From Nocardia sp. NBC_00403 (GTDB lineage: Bacteria; Actinomycetota; Actinomycetes; Mycobacteriales; Mycobacteriaceae), in contig NZ_CP107939.1 of assembly GCF_036046055.1 (NCBI RefSeq), forward strand, positions 5,146,001 through 5,210,000: 64,000 bases of DNA, written 5' to 3'. Below the pieces are notes generated by a model, which saw only the letters and a program-made list of their open reading frames with translations, was not told the origin of the DNA and did no database searches. Position 1 is the first letter of the stretch; every line of letters starts with the position of its first letter. Shown one piece after another: positions 1 to 9,181 of this stretch. Made by a program: the position numbers and the translations under genes.

Positions 1-1
1 G

Positions 2-202
2 GAGGTACGGCCGGAAGCGCAGGAGGCGTTCCTCGACGAGATGCAGGAACGAAGCCGCTCGACGGTGTGGCTCACCGGCGGATGCCACAGCTACTACCAG
101 ACACCGGACGGCCACAATGCCGGCCTCTACCCGAACTGGAGTTTCGAATACCGAAGTCGTACAAGCCGATTCGATGCCAGCTCCTATGAAGTGAGTGCAT
201 GA
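2..202 (+). CDS. Flavin-containing monooxygenase, C-terminal end (partial)
   Basis: This is the last 66 codons of a gene that begins left of the window. The translated tail carries a segment reading CHSYYQTPDG followed by LYPNWSFEYR, typical of the extreme C-terminus of class B flavin monooxygenases of the cyclohexanone/Baeyer-Villiger group (COG2072), which oxidise ketones or similar substrates with FAD and NADPH. The cofactor-binding part lies outside, so substrate cannot be judged. Its TGA overlaps the ATG of the following SDR gene (ATGA), so the two are probably co-translated and may act in one catabolic pathway. Confidence 0.8.
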   Translation, partial: EVRPEAQEAFLDEMQERSRSTVWLTGGCHSYYQTPDGHNAGLYPNWSFEYRSRTSRFDASSYEVSA

Positions 203-1092
203 TGGACATAGGACAGCTCAACCCGCTGCGCTGGATCGGTAGCACCGCATATGAGGTGCGCAACAAGACGGTGCTGATTACGGGAGCCGGGCAGGGAATC
301 GGCCTGGAACTGGCGAAGATCCTGTACGCCCGCGGGGCTTCGGTCGCGCTGGTGGACATCGACGAAGGCGCCGCCCGCATCGCGGCGGAAGCACTCGGAG
401 ATCGCGCCTGTGCGATCGCTGCGGACGTCGCGGATCGTGAGTCGACGGACGAGGCGATCGCGCAGGCAGTGGCCAGGTTCGGCGGCCTCGACATCGTAGT
501 CGCGAACGCGGGTGTGGTCCCGCGTCCGGCGACGTTGCGAACCATGGACGGCAGCGATTTCGACCGCGTCATCGGCATCAATCTCACCGGTGTGTTCAAT
601 ACGGTTCATCCGGCCCTCGACCACGTGATCGCCGCGAAAGGTCATGTGGTGGTGGTCTCGTCGGCGGCTGCCTTCGCGCCCGGTATGGGCGGTGCGCCGT
701 ACATGATCAGCAAGGCGGGCGTCGAGCAACTCGGGCGCGCGCTCCGGGTCGAACTAGCCGCAGTCGGTGCTACGGCCGGCGTCGCCTACTTCGGCGTTGT
801 GGAGACGGCCATGACACACGACACCCTCGATCGCGACGACCTGGGCCGCGCGCTCGGCGACATGCTGCCATGGCCGCTCAACGTGCGAATCACCGCGGCC
901 GAGGCCGCCGAGACGATTGCCGACGGCATCGGTCGGCGAGCCGCGCGGACCATCGCCCCTAGCGGCTGGGAGCCGTACGCCCTCTTGCGCGGAGCGGTAA
1001 ACGTCGTGCTTGACAACCGACTCGCCCGCGACGCCGGGGTGCAGGCGCTGGTCCGCGAGGTCGAACAGCGCAACGGCCGGCCTGCATCATGA
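199..1092 (+). CDS. SDR family NAD(P)-dependent oxidoreductase
   Basis: A 297-residue classical short-chain dehydrogenase/reductase. The sequence shows the dinucleotide-binding motif TGAGQGIG at residues 28-35, NAG at 103-105, a serine pair near 154, and the catalytic pair Tyr168/Lys172 in YMISK. An aspartate after the second strand (VDID) suggests NAD(H) preference. The start ATG overlaps the stop of the upstream monooxygenase gene, giving a monooxygenase-SDR pair of the kind that oxidises an alcohol to a ketone and then inserts oxygen. The C-terminus is about 50 residues longer than a minimal SDR. The substrate is unknown. Confidence 0.9.
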   Translation: MMDIGQLNPLRWIGSTAYEVRNKTVLITGAGQGIGLELAKILYARGASVALVDIDEGAARIAAEALGDRACAIAADVADRESTDEAIAQAVARFGGLDIVVANAGVVPRPATLRTMDGSDFDRVIGINLTGVFNTVHPALDHVIAAKGHVVVVSSAAAFAPGMGGAPYMISKAGVEQLGRALRVELAAVGATAGVAYFGVVETAMTHDTLDRDDLGRALGDMLPWPLNVRITAAEAAETIADGIGRRAARTIAPSGWEPYALLRGAVNVVLDNRLARDAGVQALVREVEQRNGRPAS

Positions 1093-1199
1093 CCACCGCC
1101 GAGGATCGGTGCGCTCCCGGATTTCTCGTCAGCTGGCGGGTGTGACAGTTCGCCCCGCCACCAGTATGGCTCCGGTCGATCGGCACGGCATTCGGGTAG

Positions 1200-1528
1200 C
1201 ACGGCAACGGTGGCGCGGGCCCGCGCCACCGTCGATGTACAACAGCGACGGTTCTGCCGATCCGCGCCTGGAATTGCGTCCGACGCGTGGAATGACGTTG
1301 CCGCCGACAGTGATCCAGGTCGGTGACGCCGAGTTCCTGACCGTGGACTCGATCGAACTCGCCGACCGGCTCGACCGAGCGGGTGCGCGATGCGAGCTGC
1401 AGGTGTGGCCGGATCAGATGCACGTCTTCCATGCCTTGGCGGCCCTGATTCCCGAGTCGCGCTCGGCATACCGCGCGGCCCTGTTCATCACGACCAATCT
1501 CGACCGTGCCACCACCATCGCGGTCTGA
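1200..1528 (+). pseudogene. Alpha/beta hydrolase (HSL-type esterase), 3' remnant
   Basis: The translation of this stretch gives only the last part of an HSL/GDXG-family esterase. It has the strand leading to the catalytic Asp (PPTVIQVGDAEFL, then DSIELADRL) and the catalytic His region (LQVWPDQMHVFHAL). The N-terminal two thirds, including the HGGG oxyanion motif and the GDSAGG nucleophile elbow, are missing. The sequence between 1093 and 1200 has no hydrolase similarity. A gene probably once sat in this operon between the SDR and the SRPBCC gene and lost its 5' part by deletion. Confidence 0.65.
1208..1231. terminator. Perfect 24-bp GC-rich palindrome
   Basis: Two 12-base arms (CGGTGGCGCGGG and its exact complement) abut without a loop, inside the 5' part of the hydrolase remnant. 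In RNA it would form a hairpin with a small loop, which may act as a terminator after the SDR gene. No T-tract follows, so this is tentative. It could equally mark the deletion endpoint that truncated the hydrolase gene. Confidence 0.35.
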
Positions 1529-1551
1529 GCACTCCGAAAAGGACGACAGCC

Positions 1552-2055
1552 ATGGCACGCAAGTACGCCCTCGACGAATCCGACGACACGTTTCTCGCTA
1601 CGGCCGGCCGCCGCTACGTACACGTCATCGATCTCCTGGCCCCTCCGGGGAGGGTATGGGAAGCATTGTGCGCCGACGATGCCCTCGTGTCGTGGTCATC
1701 GATCGTCACCCGAGTGGAATGGACCAAGCCACGGCCCTTCGGAGTGGGCACCACGCGCGTGGTGACACTGGCAGGCGCGGTCCGGCTCGAGGAACGGTTC
1801 TACCGCTGGAATGTCGACGAGCGCATGACATTCACCGTCGACGCGGCATCCGTCCCGGGCCTACGTCGCTTCGGCGAGGACATCGCCCTCGAAAAGACGA
1901 CTGGCGGTACGAGATTGACATGGACGTTCGCGTTGGAAGGCGAGACGGGCGTCCAGCCGTTGTTGTGGCTGCTCGACCCGGCCAATCGCATCGTCACCTC
2001 GGGTATCGCGCGTGGCATCGGCCGCCGCGTCCGGGACAGCAGTGCTACTGCATGA
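1552..2055 (+). CDS. SRPBCC family protein
   Basis: A 167-residue protein of the START/Bet v1-like (polyketide cyclase/dehydrase, SRPBCC) superfamily, judged from the N-terminal pattern around VHVIDLLAPPGRVWEAL, the following VTRVEW strand and the C-terminal helix that closes the pocket. Such proteins bind small hydrophobic ligands; some are cyclases and many lack a known activity. The ATG follows an AAAGGACGA ribosome-binding stretch. The stop overlaps the ATG of the next, broken reading frame. Position inside a monooxygenase/SDR/synthetase unit suggests a role in handling a lipophilic metabolite. Confidence 0.8.
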   Translation: MARKYALDESDDTFLATAGRRYVHVIDLLAPPGRVWEALCADDALVSWSSIVTRVEWTKPRPFGVGTTRVVTLAGAVRLEERFYRWNVDERMTFTVDAASVPGLRRFGEDIALEKTTGGTRLTWTFALEGETGVQPLLWLLDPANRIVTSGIARGIGRRVRDSSATA

Positions 2056-2236
2056 CCGAGTTTGCGCCGGTGGCGACCCTGCTGGGACCGGAAGACCATG
2101 AGAAGGGCCTGCTGCGTTCTGCTGGTCGAGCAGCACCGCATGTCGAGGCGAGTTGCCGATCTCCGGTGCCGGCAAGATTCTCGAGCGCGAGCTGCGCAAG
2201 AAGTATGGGGGAGAGGACGCGCGCCAAGTGAACTGA
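2052..2236 (+). pseudogene. Acyl-CoA synthetase remnant (extreme 3' end)
   Basis: In the frame ending at 2236 the last residues read LPISGAGKILERELRKKY and a short tail. This is the A10 motif of AMP-dependent synthetases and ligases, with the catalytic Lys in GAGKIL. The reading frame opened by the ATG at 2052, which overlaps the SRPBCC stop, is a different one, so start and end cannot belong to one intact gene. A 5' start and a 3' end of a synthetase of roughly 500 residues seem to have been joined by a large internal deletion plus a frameshift. Confidence 0.55.
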
Positions 2237-2583
2237 CCTCGCCCGGGCCGACTCAGCGAGGCGGCGGCCCGGGTCGGTGTCGTGGTCGCAATCGGGTTCG
2301 AAAAGCGGACGGAGCCACGGTCGACGTGTCGGATACCCGCGGTCGATCGAGAACGTTTCGCCGAGCATGCCGCTCAGGTCATCGAGCCGATAGCGCGGGC
2401 CCGCTCATCCAGGATCGGAAGCGGCGCGGCCCGAGATCGTTGAGGTCGAGGGCTCGCGCCTCCTTCGCTGCTGATCGACCAAATGGCGTCTCGGTCACCG
2501 CCATGGACGTGGTCAGCGGTCGGGAGTTCGGAGGTTACCAACCGGGCCGTTCGCAACCCCGCGTAGACGTCACGGGCGTCCTG
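2237..2583. other. Intergenic stretch, nothing recognised
   Basis: About 350 bases lie between the synthetase remnant and the convergent ADP-ribosylglycohydrolase gene. No frame gives a recognisable protein. No strong hairpin or repeat is apparent. Confidence 0.5.
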
Positions 2584-3663
2584 TCATCGGCCTTCGTCGA
2601 ACGGGTATCGGGCATGGAGTGCGGACCGGTCGCCGAGTCCATAGTTCATGACGAGGTCATCGGCGACCTGGACCAGCACATCTCGCCCCTCGACCGCAGA
2701 TATCCAATCCATCGGCAGCCCGGAGACGCCATAGATGGCGCCGATCAGGTTGCCGGCGACCGCGCCGGTGGAATCGGAGTCACCCGAGTGGTTCACCGAC
2801 AACAGCAGTGCTGCGCGCACATCGTTCGTCTTGGCCGCGTGTAGGGCGCAGAACGCAGCGATGGCCAGGCACTCCTCGGCGATCCACCCCGCGCCTACCT
2901 GCTCGAGGAGTTCGGCCGTGGCTGCATGCTCGGACAACTCGACGGCGCGTGTCAGTGCCGCCGCTGTTTCCGCTGCTGCGGGTATCTCCGTGAGCTGGGT
3001 GACCGTCTGCTGCACGGCAATTGGCAGTTCGATACCGCTCACCACGCGATCGATCAGTGCCGCGAACGCACCAGCCGCGAGATATCCCGTGGGATGCCCG
3101 TGGGTCAACTGCGCAGCCCCCGCGGCCGTGGCGAACGCACGATCAGGCCCCATGCCGGCCAGTCCGAACGGCGCGGAGCGCATCACTGTGCCGCATCCTT
3201 TCGACCCCGGATTCACCGGACCGGGTTCACCGAACGGGTGCGGCGCGAGATATCCCCGTTCTTGCTGACCCAGCCCCGACATGCACGCATTCCCCGGCGC
3301 ACGCACCGCATACAGAAACGGCAGACCGGCCAGCCAGCCATCGATATCCGATGCTGGTCCCTCCTGCCGCTGAGTCTGTAGCCAGCGTAGATACGCCCGG
3401 CGCAGCGCGGGCACGGGATCGACACCGGGCACCGACCGCAACAACCCCTCCGCGGTGAACAGGGTCATCTGGGTGTCATCGGTGATCTGCTGCGGCGCGT
3501 CCTCGGCATACTGCGGTAGAAATCCCGTCACACCGTCAGGGCCATACCGCTCGCGAATCTGCTGGAGCTGCAGGAATTCGATGGGCCACCCGAGCGCGTC
3601 ACCAACCGCCCCGCCTAGCAGGGAGCCCCGAACCCGGTCGAAGACCGTCATGTAATCCACCAC
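2584..3663 (-). CDS. ADP-ribosylglycohydrolase family protein
   Basis: A 359-residue member of the DraG/ARH family, which removes ADP-ribose from proteins or hydrolyses related N- and O-glycosidic ADP-ribose bonds using two Mg ions. Visible motifs are the N-terminal GAVGDALGWPIE (residues 19-29), the metal-binding TDDTQMT (61-67) and the C-terminal metal-binding NHSGDSDSTG (291-300). The length is normal for the family. The start is one of two nearby ATGs (codon 1 or codon 5). It stands alone between unrelated genes, with no linked ADP-ribosyltransferase, so its target is unknown. Confidence 0.92.
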   Translation of the reverse strand: MVDYMTVFDRVRGSLLGGAVGDALGWPIEFLQLQQIRERYGPDGVTGFLPQYAEDAPQQITDDTQMTLFTAEGLLRSVPGVDPVPALRRAYLRWLQTQRQEGPASDIDGWLAGLPFLYAVRAPGNACMSGLGQQERGYLAPHPFGEPGPVNPGSKGCGTVMRSAPFGLAGMGPDRAFATAAGAAQLTHGHPTGYLAAGAFAALIDRVVSGIELPIAVQQTVTQLTEIPAAAETAAALTRAVELSEHAATAELLEQVGAGWIAEECLAIAAFCALHAAKTNDVRAALLLSVNHSGDSDSTGAVAGNLIGAIYGVSGLPMDWISAVEGRDVLVQVADDLVMNYGLGDRSALHARYPFDEGR

Positions 3664-3714
3664 GAGACACCATCATTACGCATCTATTCCGCACAGGTCC
3701 TTCCGCCTTGCCCG

Positions 3715-3963
3715 CTACGCGGCGACGCGCCCCAACGATGAACACGCACATACCCCGGACGATCGCTCTGTTCGGTGACCTCCGCTGCGCGACTGCACTG
3801 GGAATCCACGCAGCCTGCCTCCCGAATCCACGAGTACATCGACGTTATAGTGCCGATTGCGGTCGAGTCCGGCGTACCAGGTGAGGCTCCCCGGATCCGT
3901 AGTGACGCTTTCGCTGGGTTCCGACTGCTCGATCGGATCCCAGGTAGTCGACATGTGCAACAT
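3715..3963 (-). CDS. Small hypothetical ORF
   Basis: An 82-residue reading frame in the gap between the divergent glycohydrolase and sulfatase genes. It contains a plausible soluble segment (TWYAGLDRNRHYNVDVLVD) but no recognised domain, and a competing frame exists on the other strand. It starts only 20 bases from the sulfatase start on the opposite strand. I keep it as a possible small gene or remnant. Nothing else was seen in this 320-base gap. Confidence 0.25.
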   Translation of the reverse strand: MLHMSTTWDPIEQSEPSESVTTDPGSLTWYAGLDRNRHYNVDVLVDSGGRLRGFPVQSRSGGHRTERSSGVCACSSLGRVAA

Positions 3964-3983
3964 TCCGTGAACGGAGTAGAAGC

Positions 3984-5633
3984 GTGACGATCAGCAGGCG
4001 TGGTTTCTTTGCCCGCGGTGCCGCGGCCGCAACGGCTGCCACCGCGGCGTCGGGCGCGACGGGGGCCGGTAAAGCCCGCGCCGATGTCGACCCTGATAGG
4101 CCGAACATCCTCATTGTGCTCGTAGACGAGATGCGTGCGCCGATGTGGTTCCCCGACCAAGAAGCGTTGGACGGCATACTGCCGCATATCGCTCGAATCC
4201 GCAGAGGCGCTGTGTCATTCGAGCAGCACTACACCGCGGCCAACGACTGCACACCGTCGCGTGGAGTCCTGCTGACCGGCTTGTACTCTCATCAGACCGG
4301 TTGCATGATGACCTCACAGTCGACGTTGTCACCGTTGTTCCCCACTTGGGGCTCGATGATCCGCGAACACGGATACGAGACGACGTGGTGGGGAAAGTGG
4401 CATCTCGGCCACGATTCGGACACGATTCCAGGATCGCTGGCGAATTATGGATTCACAGGCGGCACCTATCCGTCGCCCAACGGTGCGCCCGGACAGGGCT
4501 TGCAGATGGACCCGGCCATCGTCGACCAATTCATCGGATGGCTCGATGCGGAAGCAGGTCGAGCGCCGTGGTGCTGCACGGTGTCGTTGGTCAATCCGCA
4601 CGACATCCAATGGTGGCCTCGATGGACCCAACGCCTCCAAGCGCAGCTCGACATTCCACGCTGGATGAACGACCTGCCCGCGAACTACGAAAGCCTCGAG
4701 CAGCTGGCTCAGAAGCCTCGCCTGCAGCTTGCATTGGTGGAAGCCTCGGCCGTCGCGTTCGGGTGGGCTCCCTACGGAACTCCCGGTGCCGAGCAGCAGT
4801 GGATCGACATGCGCAACTTCTATCTGTGGCTGCAACAGCAGGTCGATATCCAGATCGGCCGAGTGCTCGACGCGCTGTACGAGCGCCCGGATGTCGCCGC
4901 CAACACCGTCATCGTCTTCACCTCCGACCACGGGGACTACGCGGGCTCGCACGGGCTGCACGGTAAAGGCGGCGCCGCCTACGACGAGGCGATCAGGGTA
5001 CCGCTGTATGTGCACGATCCCCGCGGTCTACTCAGCCCCAAGTCTTCGACCAGTACCCGTGAACAGCTCACCTCCAGCGCCGATATCACCCCGCTGCTGC
5101 TGACGATCGCCTCGGGCGGGAGCGCATGGCGCGGGGACGCGAGGTACGCACACCTCGCCGATCGCCTCGACATCGCTGACCTGTGCCGCGATAGGAGCAA
5201 ACCGGGGCGGCCCTGGATCGTGCACGCCACCGACGAACCCACCATCGAAGAGGCGGCCGTGCTCTTCAACCAGAATGCACCTGCACACGTTGCAGCGGTG
5301 CGCACCGCTGATGCGAAATACGTGTCCTATTCACACTTCATCAACGGACGAATAGAAGTAGACCCAGCTCAGCAACAAGAATTCGAGCTCTATGACTACG
5401 CGGCGGCGGGCGGGCAACTCGAACTCGACAACCAAGCCGCACGTAACGGTGATCTGCGCGCCCAGATGGAACCGCTACTGCAACAAGCCATTGCGGAACT
5501 GAACCAGCCGCTCCCGGGCTACCTGCGCCAAGCCCAGGAGCAGGGCTGGGCGGATTATCTTGCACAGGAACACAATATTCTCGCAATTGCGCAACACGTG
5601 CTCGGCGAATTGCAAAACGCCCTGCCCAAGTAG
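3984..5633 (+). CDS. Tat-exported sulfatase
   Basis: A 549-residue type I sulfatase of the alkaline-phosphatase superfamily. The N-terminus carries a twin-arginine signal (SRRGFF at 4-9, then an Ala-rich stretch to about residue 33), so it should be folded in the cytoplasm and exported. CTPSR at 89-93 is the formylglycine motif, with Cys89 converted by a formylglycine-generating enzyme. D48, TSDHG (313-317) and GKWHLG (137-142) supply metal and substrate contacts. The start is a GTG preceded by GGAG. The substrate (choline sulfate, sulfated lipid or other) cannot be told. No sulfotransferase or maturation enzyme lies next to it. Confidence 0.92.
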   Translation: MTISRRGFFARGAAAATAATAASGATGAGKARADVDPDRPNILIVLVDEMRAPMWFPDQEALDGILPHIARIRRGAVSFEQHYTAANDCTPSRGVLLTGLYSHQTGCMMTSQSTLSPLFPTWGSMIREHGYETTWWGKWHLGHDSDTIPGSLANYGFTGGTYPSPNGAPGQGLQMDPAIVDQFIGWLDAEAGRAPWCCTVSLVNPHDIQWWPRWTQRLQAQLDIPRWMNDLPANYESLEQLAQKPRLQLALVEASAVAFGWAPYGTPGAEQQWIDMRNFYLWLQQQVDIQIGRVLDALYERPDVAANTVIVFTSDHGDYAGSHGLHGKGGAAYDEAIRVPLYVHDPRGLLSPKSSTSTREQLTSSADITPLLLTIASGGSAWRGDARYAHLADRLDIADLCRDRSKPGRPWIVHATDEPTIEEAAVLFNQNAPAHVAAVRTADAKYVSYSHFINGRIEVDPAQQQEFELYDYAAAGGQLELDNQAARNGDLRAQMEPLLQQAIAELNQPLPGYLRQAQEQGWADYLAQEHNILAIAQHVLGELQNALPK

Positions 5634-5978
5634 TCTCGGGCCGGATCGTCATGGCTTGATCATGCCGAGTGCTGCGGCCGGCGTACTCACCGGCGCGGTG
5701 TCTTGTGTCCAAGTTATTTTGTGACGGTGTGGGCAATGTTATCGGAGTTAGAAAGAAGATGGTGCGACGCAATTGTCAAGACAATAGTTTCGACAACGGA
5801 CTGACTAGTTCTGATGCGGCAACCCGGAATAGTGCCAGACTAACTGCATGGACCAGGGAAGTGGTGATCCCCTTCGGGCCAGTGGGATACCCGGTCCAGC
5901 CCTTTGCCGAGCGGCCCCGACCAGGCTTTTGTGGAGCTTCACGCTCGACGCATGGCGGCAGTGGAATATGCGCCGGAC
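5634..5978. other. Intergenic stretch with an inverted repeat
   Basis: No convincing gene. An inverted repeat ATTGTC-AA-GACAAT lies at 5772-5785 and resembles a MarR-type operator half-site pair, but no MarR gene is adjacent. The opposite strand shows scattered fragments without a continuous reading frame. Confidence 0.4.
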
Positions 5979-6164
5979 TCAGATGCAAATACCGATACTG
6001 GCGGATCCGAATGGCAACCAGAGGCACACTGTCACGGAGCCGACTACTTGCACTACTTCGGGCGCCGATGGCGACGGTTCCGCCGACGCGATAGCAGGTG
6101 CGATCATCCCGAGGGATGATACTGTGGCGACTGCGGCCAGCAAGAGTGCTAATTTGGTTCGCAT
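5979..6164 (-). CDS. Small secreted protein
   Basis: A 61-residue protein with a clear Sec signal peptide: MRTKLALLL, a hydrophobic core, and a likely cleavage after ASA near residue 28. The mature part is only about 33 residues, hydrophobic near its end (VCLWLPFGSASIGICI) with two cysteines that could pair. The ATG is preceded by GAAGGAG at good spacing, which decides it against an upstream in-frame ATG. Small secreted peptides of this layout are common in Nocardia and mycobacteria. The function is unknown. Confidence 0.7.
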   Translation of the reverse strand: MRTKLALLLAAVATVSSLGMIAPAIASAEPSPSAPEVVQVVGSVTVCLWLPFGSASIGICI

Positions 6165-6761
6165 GGCGAACTCCTTCGGGTTGAGCAGATGGAATTGATC
6201 CCAACAATTCTGGATCGATATGAAGGACATTGAAAGAGGGTTAATCCTCTAGTGTCGAGACATGTTCGACTGAGGCTGATTTTTTCCAAATAGACCTTCC
6301 ATGGCTACTTGATTGGTGCCGTAATGATGTCCGGTTGTGACCGCTACTAGGGTCATCCTCGGTTCGGGTGGCACGCGCAGGTCCGATGTCGGCCGTTATT
6401 GATGCCACTATTGTCGAATATGTCCGGATTGTGGTTTACGTCGCCCTTTGCCGCAAAATATGAGACCCGGTCCGAATAGGGCCGGGTCTCCGGGTTTCGG
6501 GCTGTTCAGCGCGGGGCGAGGCGGTCGACCACGATCCGGACTTGAAAGTGGTCGTGTCGAGCAGTTCGAGGTGGCTGAGGGCGCGGCCCTCGAAGGGTTT
6601 CTTTCGGTCGGTTGACGGACCTACGCCGACGTCGGCCCGAGTCACCGTCGCGGGAGCCGGCGAGTCAACCGCGAACGTCTGCCACCGGCATCCCATAGAC
6701 CCGACCGGTCGCGCTCTCGCCGGTCGACCGGCGGTCCGGAACGCCGCGCCAGCCGAGTCGA
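6165..6761. other. Intergenic stretch of lower GC with unclassified remnant
   Basis: The part 6230-6460 is noticeably richer in A and T than the surroundings and has no gene. Between 6500 and 6760 the minus strand has open reading with protein-like composition (a frame ending in VRIVVDRLAPR) but broken across frames. I regard it as decayed or non-coding. Confidence 0.4.
6462..6490 (-). terminator. Hairpin terminator
   Basis: GAGACCCGG and CCGGGTCTC form a perfect 9-bp stem with an 11-base loop. On the minus strand it is followed by an A/T-rich stretch reading ATATTTTG, so it probably ends transcription coming from the minus-strand genes at 6763-8921. Confidence 0.55.
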
Positions 6762-6762
6762 A

Positions 6763-8295
6763 TCAGGATCGGTTCAAGGTCAGATCCAGCCGGGCGATGT
6801 GGAACCGAGTATCGGTGACATCGACAGAGGTTTCCGTGAAACGGTTCCCGCCCAGTACGTTTCGGACGAATTCGCGTACCACGGCGGGCTGCGCGTCGAG
6901 GCCCGCCAGCAGCTCCGGCGCCAGTTCTATCGTCCCGTCGAAATATCGTGGCTGACTGGAGATTCCCGGCCGCTGTGGCGTCTGGCGCAACCCGTCGACT
7001 GTGTGCAGAATCAGATCCAGCTGCTTACCGTCGCCGAAGTCGATCCGAAGCGGTGTCGGGGTGACGGCCACATCGAAGGTGTGCACTTGTGCTCTCCACC
7101 CCTGCGCAAAGACGCCGTCATAGTCATACGGCGAAGGGGCCGCCAGCGTATCGAGCGAACGATCGGTCGGCGAATTCTCCAGCACGGCCCCGGCAAGAGG
7201 CTGATCGGTACGGACGAATGTCCAAGACTCGTCGGTGAGTTGCTTTGTCCAGTAGCCGGTTCGACCGCCGTCACGGCCCTCGACTCGCAGTTCCAGGGCC
7301 GACGAGCCGGGCCCGGTCCGGTGAATGGAGATGCGGTCGGTGATTTCACCCGGCACCTTCGGCTGCCGCATCCAGTCCGGTGCGGGCAGCTGAATCGCGG
7401 CGTATCGGCTGTCCAAGCGTTCCGACAGCATGTCGGGAGCCTCGGGCAGTTCGCTCTGATCGTGATAGGAGTAGCGAAAGAACACCTTGTCGGCGCCGGA
7501 GATGTCGAAATCGTAGAGGCGCGTATAGAAGTCGCCGAAACGGTTGACGATCAGCGAGGTCGATGCGCTCGTGGACAGCGCGATCGCCTGGAACCGACCG
7601 CCGTGCGGCGTCGCCATCTCGTAGCTGTGATCCACCGGCAACCAGGGATCGATGTACTGGATGCGCTGACCATCGTGGGTGAGCGCATAGACGTGCGACA
7701 CCTTCGCGCCGCCGACCGGGTGATCGTTGCCGGCGGTATCTCGCCAGACGTGGTCCTCGTTGGGTGAGAGAACCGACCAGGACCAGGTGCGAGTGCCCGG
7801 AGGCAGCGTGTTTCCGGGGCCGGTCCACAGTGGGGTGCCGTAGCGGCTGCTCCAGTTCCAGTCCCGGGGTGCGCTGAGCGCGTGGTCCATGGTGTAGAAC
7901 CGGCCGTCGCGGTCGATCATCATCACCTCGTCGTCGTCGGCGGAGACACCGGCGACGCGACCCTCCAAGCAGCCCGGTAGCGCCACGGTGCGCCAACCGC
8001 CCTGGGCGGCGGACTCTTTCACATATACGTGGCCGTCGCGGTTGGCGAATGTCCAGCGTCGGTTGAACGAGTCGGTGGGGGTGCGGAAGTGGATCCGCTC
8101 GGGCAGGTCGACGGCGGCAGGAGCCAATGCCGCCAGTCCGGCAGTGGATTCGTCGACTGTCACTTCCGGGGTGCCGACCGTGCCCACCGGCGCACAGCCG
8201 GGGTCCGCGACAGTCACCGAATGCGTTGCCACCCCGGCCAATACCAGCCCGGTCACAGCGACGACGGCGGTACGCCGGATGGCTTCGGGTCGCAT
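6763..8295 (-). CDS. Secreted conserved hypothetical protein
   Basis: A protein of about 510 residues with an N-terminal signal segment (RRTAVVAVTGLVLAGVA) and a large extracellular part rich in aromatic and Asp/Gly turns. Several short repeats of the type W-x-F-x-NRDG-x-VYVK and DRDGRFYTMDHAL look like beta-propeller or YncE-like blades, which is an inference from pattern only. The ATG at 8295 shares a base with the stop of the upstream membrane-protein gene (TGATG). Another ATG lies three codons upstream at 8304. The two genes form a coupled pair, probably a membrane protein with its extracellular partner. Confidence 0.75.
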   Translation of the reverse strand: MRPEAIRRTAVVAVTGLVLAGVATHSVTVADPGCAPVGTVGTPEVTVDESTAGLAALAPAAVDLPERIHFRTPTDSFNRRWTFANRDGHVYVKESAAQGGWRTVALPGCLEGRVAGVSADDDEVMMIDRDGRFYTMDHALSAPRDWNWSSRYGTPLWTGPGNTLPPGTRTWSWSVLSPNEDHVWRDTAGNDHPVGGAKVSHVYALTHDGQRIQYIDPWLPVDHSYEMATPHGGRFQAIALSTSASTSLIVNRFGDFYTRLYDFDISGADKVFFRYSYHDQSELPEAPDMLSERLDSRYAAIQLPAPDWMRQPKVPGEITDRISIHRTGPGSSALELRVEGRDGGRTGYWTKQLTDESWTFVRTDQPLAGAVLENSPTDRSLDTLAAPSPYDYDGVFAQGWRAQVHTFDVAVTPTPLRIDFGDGKQLDLILHTVDGLRQTPQRPGISSQPRYFDGTIELAPELLAGLDAQPAVVREFVRNVLGGNRFTETSVDVTDTRFHIARLDLTLNRS

Positions 8296-8921
8296 CACAG
8301 CCATCCCGCGGCGCCGAAGCCGAGGATCGCGACGGCGTCGACGCCGAGGATCGCGCCGAGAGTGAGTGCTTTGGCGCGCACGGTGGGTAGATCATGCACA
8401 AAGAAGCAGACCGCGAAGAACGGTACATAGCCGATGAGCCAGATGAGGACGGGGAAGCCCGGCCGCCACCACGACCATTCCCAGGTGAGTACCCCGACCT
8501 TGTTGAGCAACACTTCGACGCCGACCGCCGCGGCCGAGTTGGCCGCGATGAGAACTGGCCGGTTGGGCAGGCCGAAGATGCGGGTCTCGCGGGGCGGCAA
8601 CATCTTTGCCGCCGCGATCCCCATGATGGCGAACATGAAGCAGATCTCGATATTGAGGCCGATGAGGATCTGATATGCGGTGGGGCCGGCCGCGCCCCAG
8701 ACCGGCGCCCGATCGGTGAAATGAAAGACCAGGGCGTTCCAGATCTCGTTGAACCAGTCCATGCCCCACAAGGCGAGTCCAGCGAACAGGACATTCCAGT
8801 TCCGTCGTTCGATTTCGACGGCATAGATGTAGATGACGATCAGCAGAAGCGGGATCACATACCACTTGAATTGACTCGCATCGCGAAGTATCTCGAGCGC
8901 CTCTCGGGCGTTGTCGGTCAA
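8295..8921 (-). CDS. Conserved polytopic membrane protein
   Basis: About 208 residues with five or six hydrophobic helices (around WYVIPLLLIVIYIYAV, the VLFAGLALW stretch, YQILIGLNIEICFMFAIMGIAA, VLIAANSAAAVGV, FPVLIWLIGYVPFFAVCFFV and the C-terminal segment). I chose a TTG start because GAGAGGGAGG sits just upstream of it. The longer frame opening at 8978 has no such site. The family is not one I can name. It is coupled by TGATG to the secreted protein gene downstream, which implies a joint function at the cell envelope. Confidence 0.7.
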   Translation of the reverse strand: MTDNAREALEILRDASQFKWYVIPLLLIVIYIYAVEIERRNWNVLFAGLALWGMDWFNEIWNALVFHFTDRAPVWGAAGPTAYQILIGLNIEICFMFAIMGIAAAKMLPPRETRIFGLPNRPVLIAANSAAAVGVEVLLNKVGVLTWEWSWWRPGFPVLIWLIGYVPFFAVCFFVHDLPTVRAKALTLGAILGVDAVAILGFGAAGWL

Positions 8922-9181
8922 CGGCGCACCTCCCTCTCGTGATCGCCGGGCCAAGCGAGTATTACACATCGACATCAAACGTCAACATGTAACGAGTGTG
9001 GTCCAGCGGTCGAGCAGGTAAGGAGCACACGGCTCCGGTCGGCGAGCTAGCGTCCATCCGCCGTCCTCATCGGCTGCAGTTCCTACATCCGCACGGGCCC
9101 TGCGCATCCCGACCGGCCGAACGCGAGTTCTCCCCGCCCGCTCCGTAGTTGCGCCCAGGCCGAGCCGGTAAGGTGGCGGGC

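Noticed and set aside
5669..6094. 141-residue plus-strand frame
   Set aside because: It overlaps the small secreted-protein gene on the other strand, which has a signal peptide and a proper ribosome-binding site. The frame itself has no domain or ribosome-binding site.
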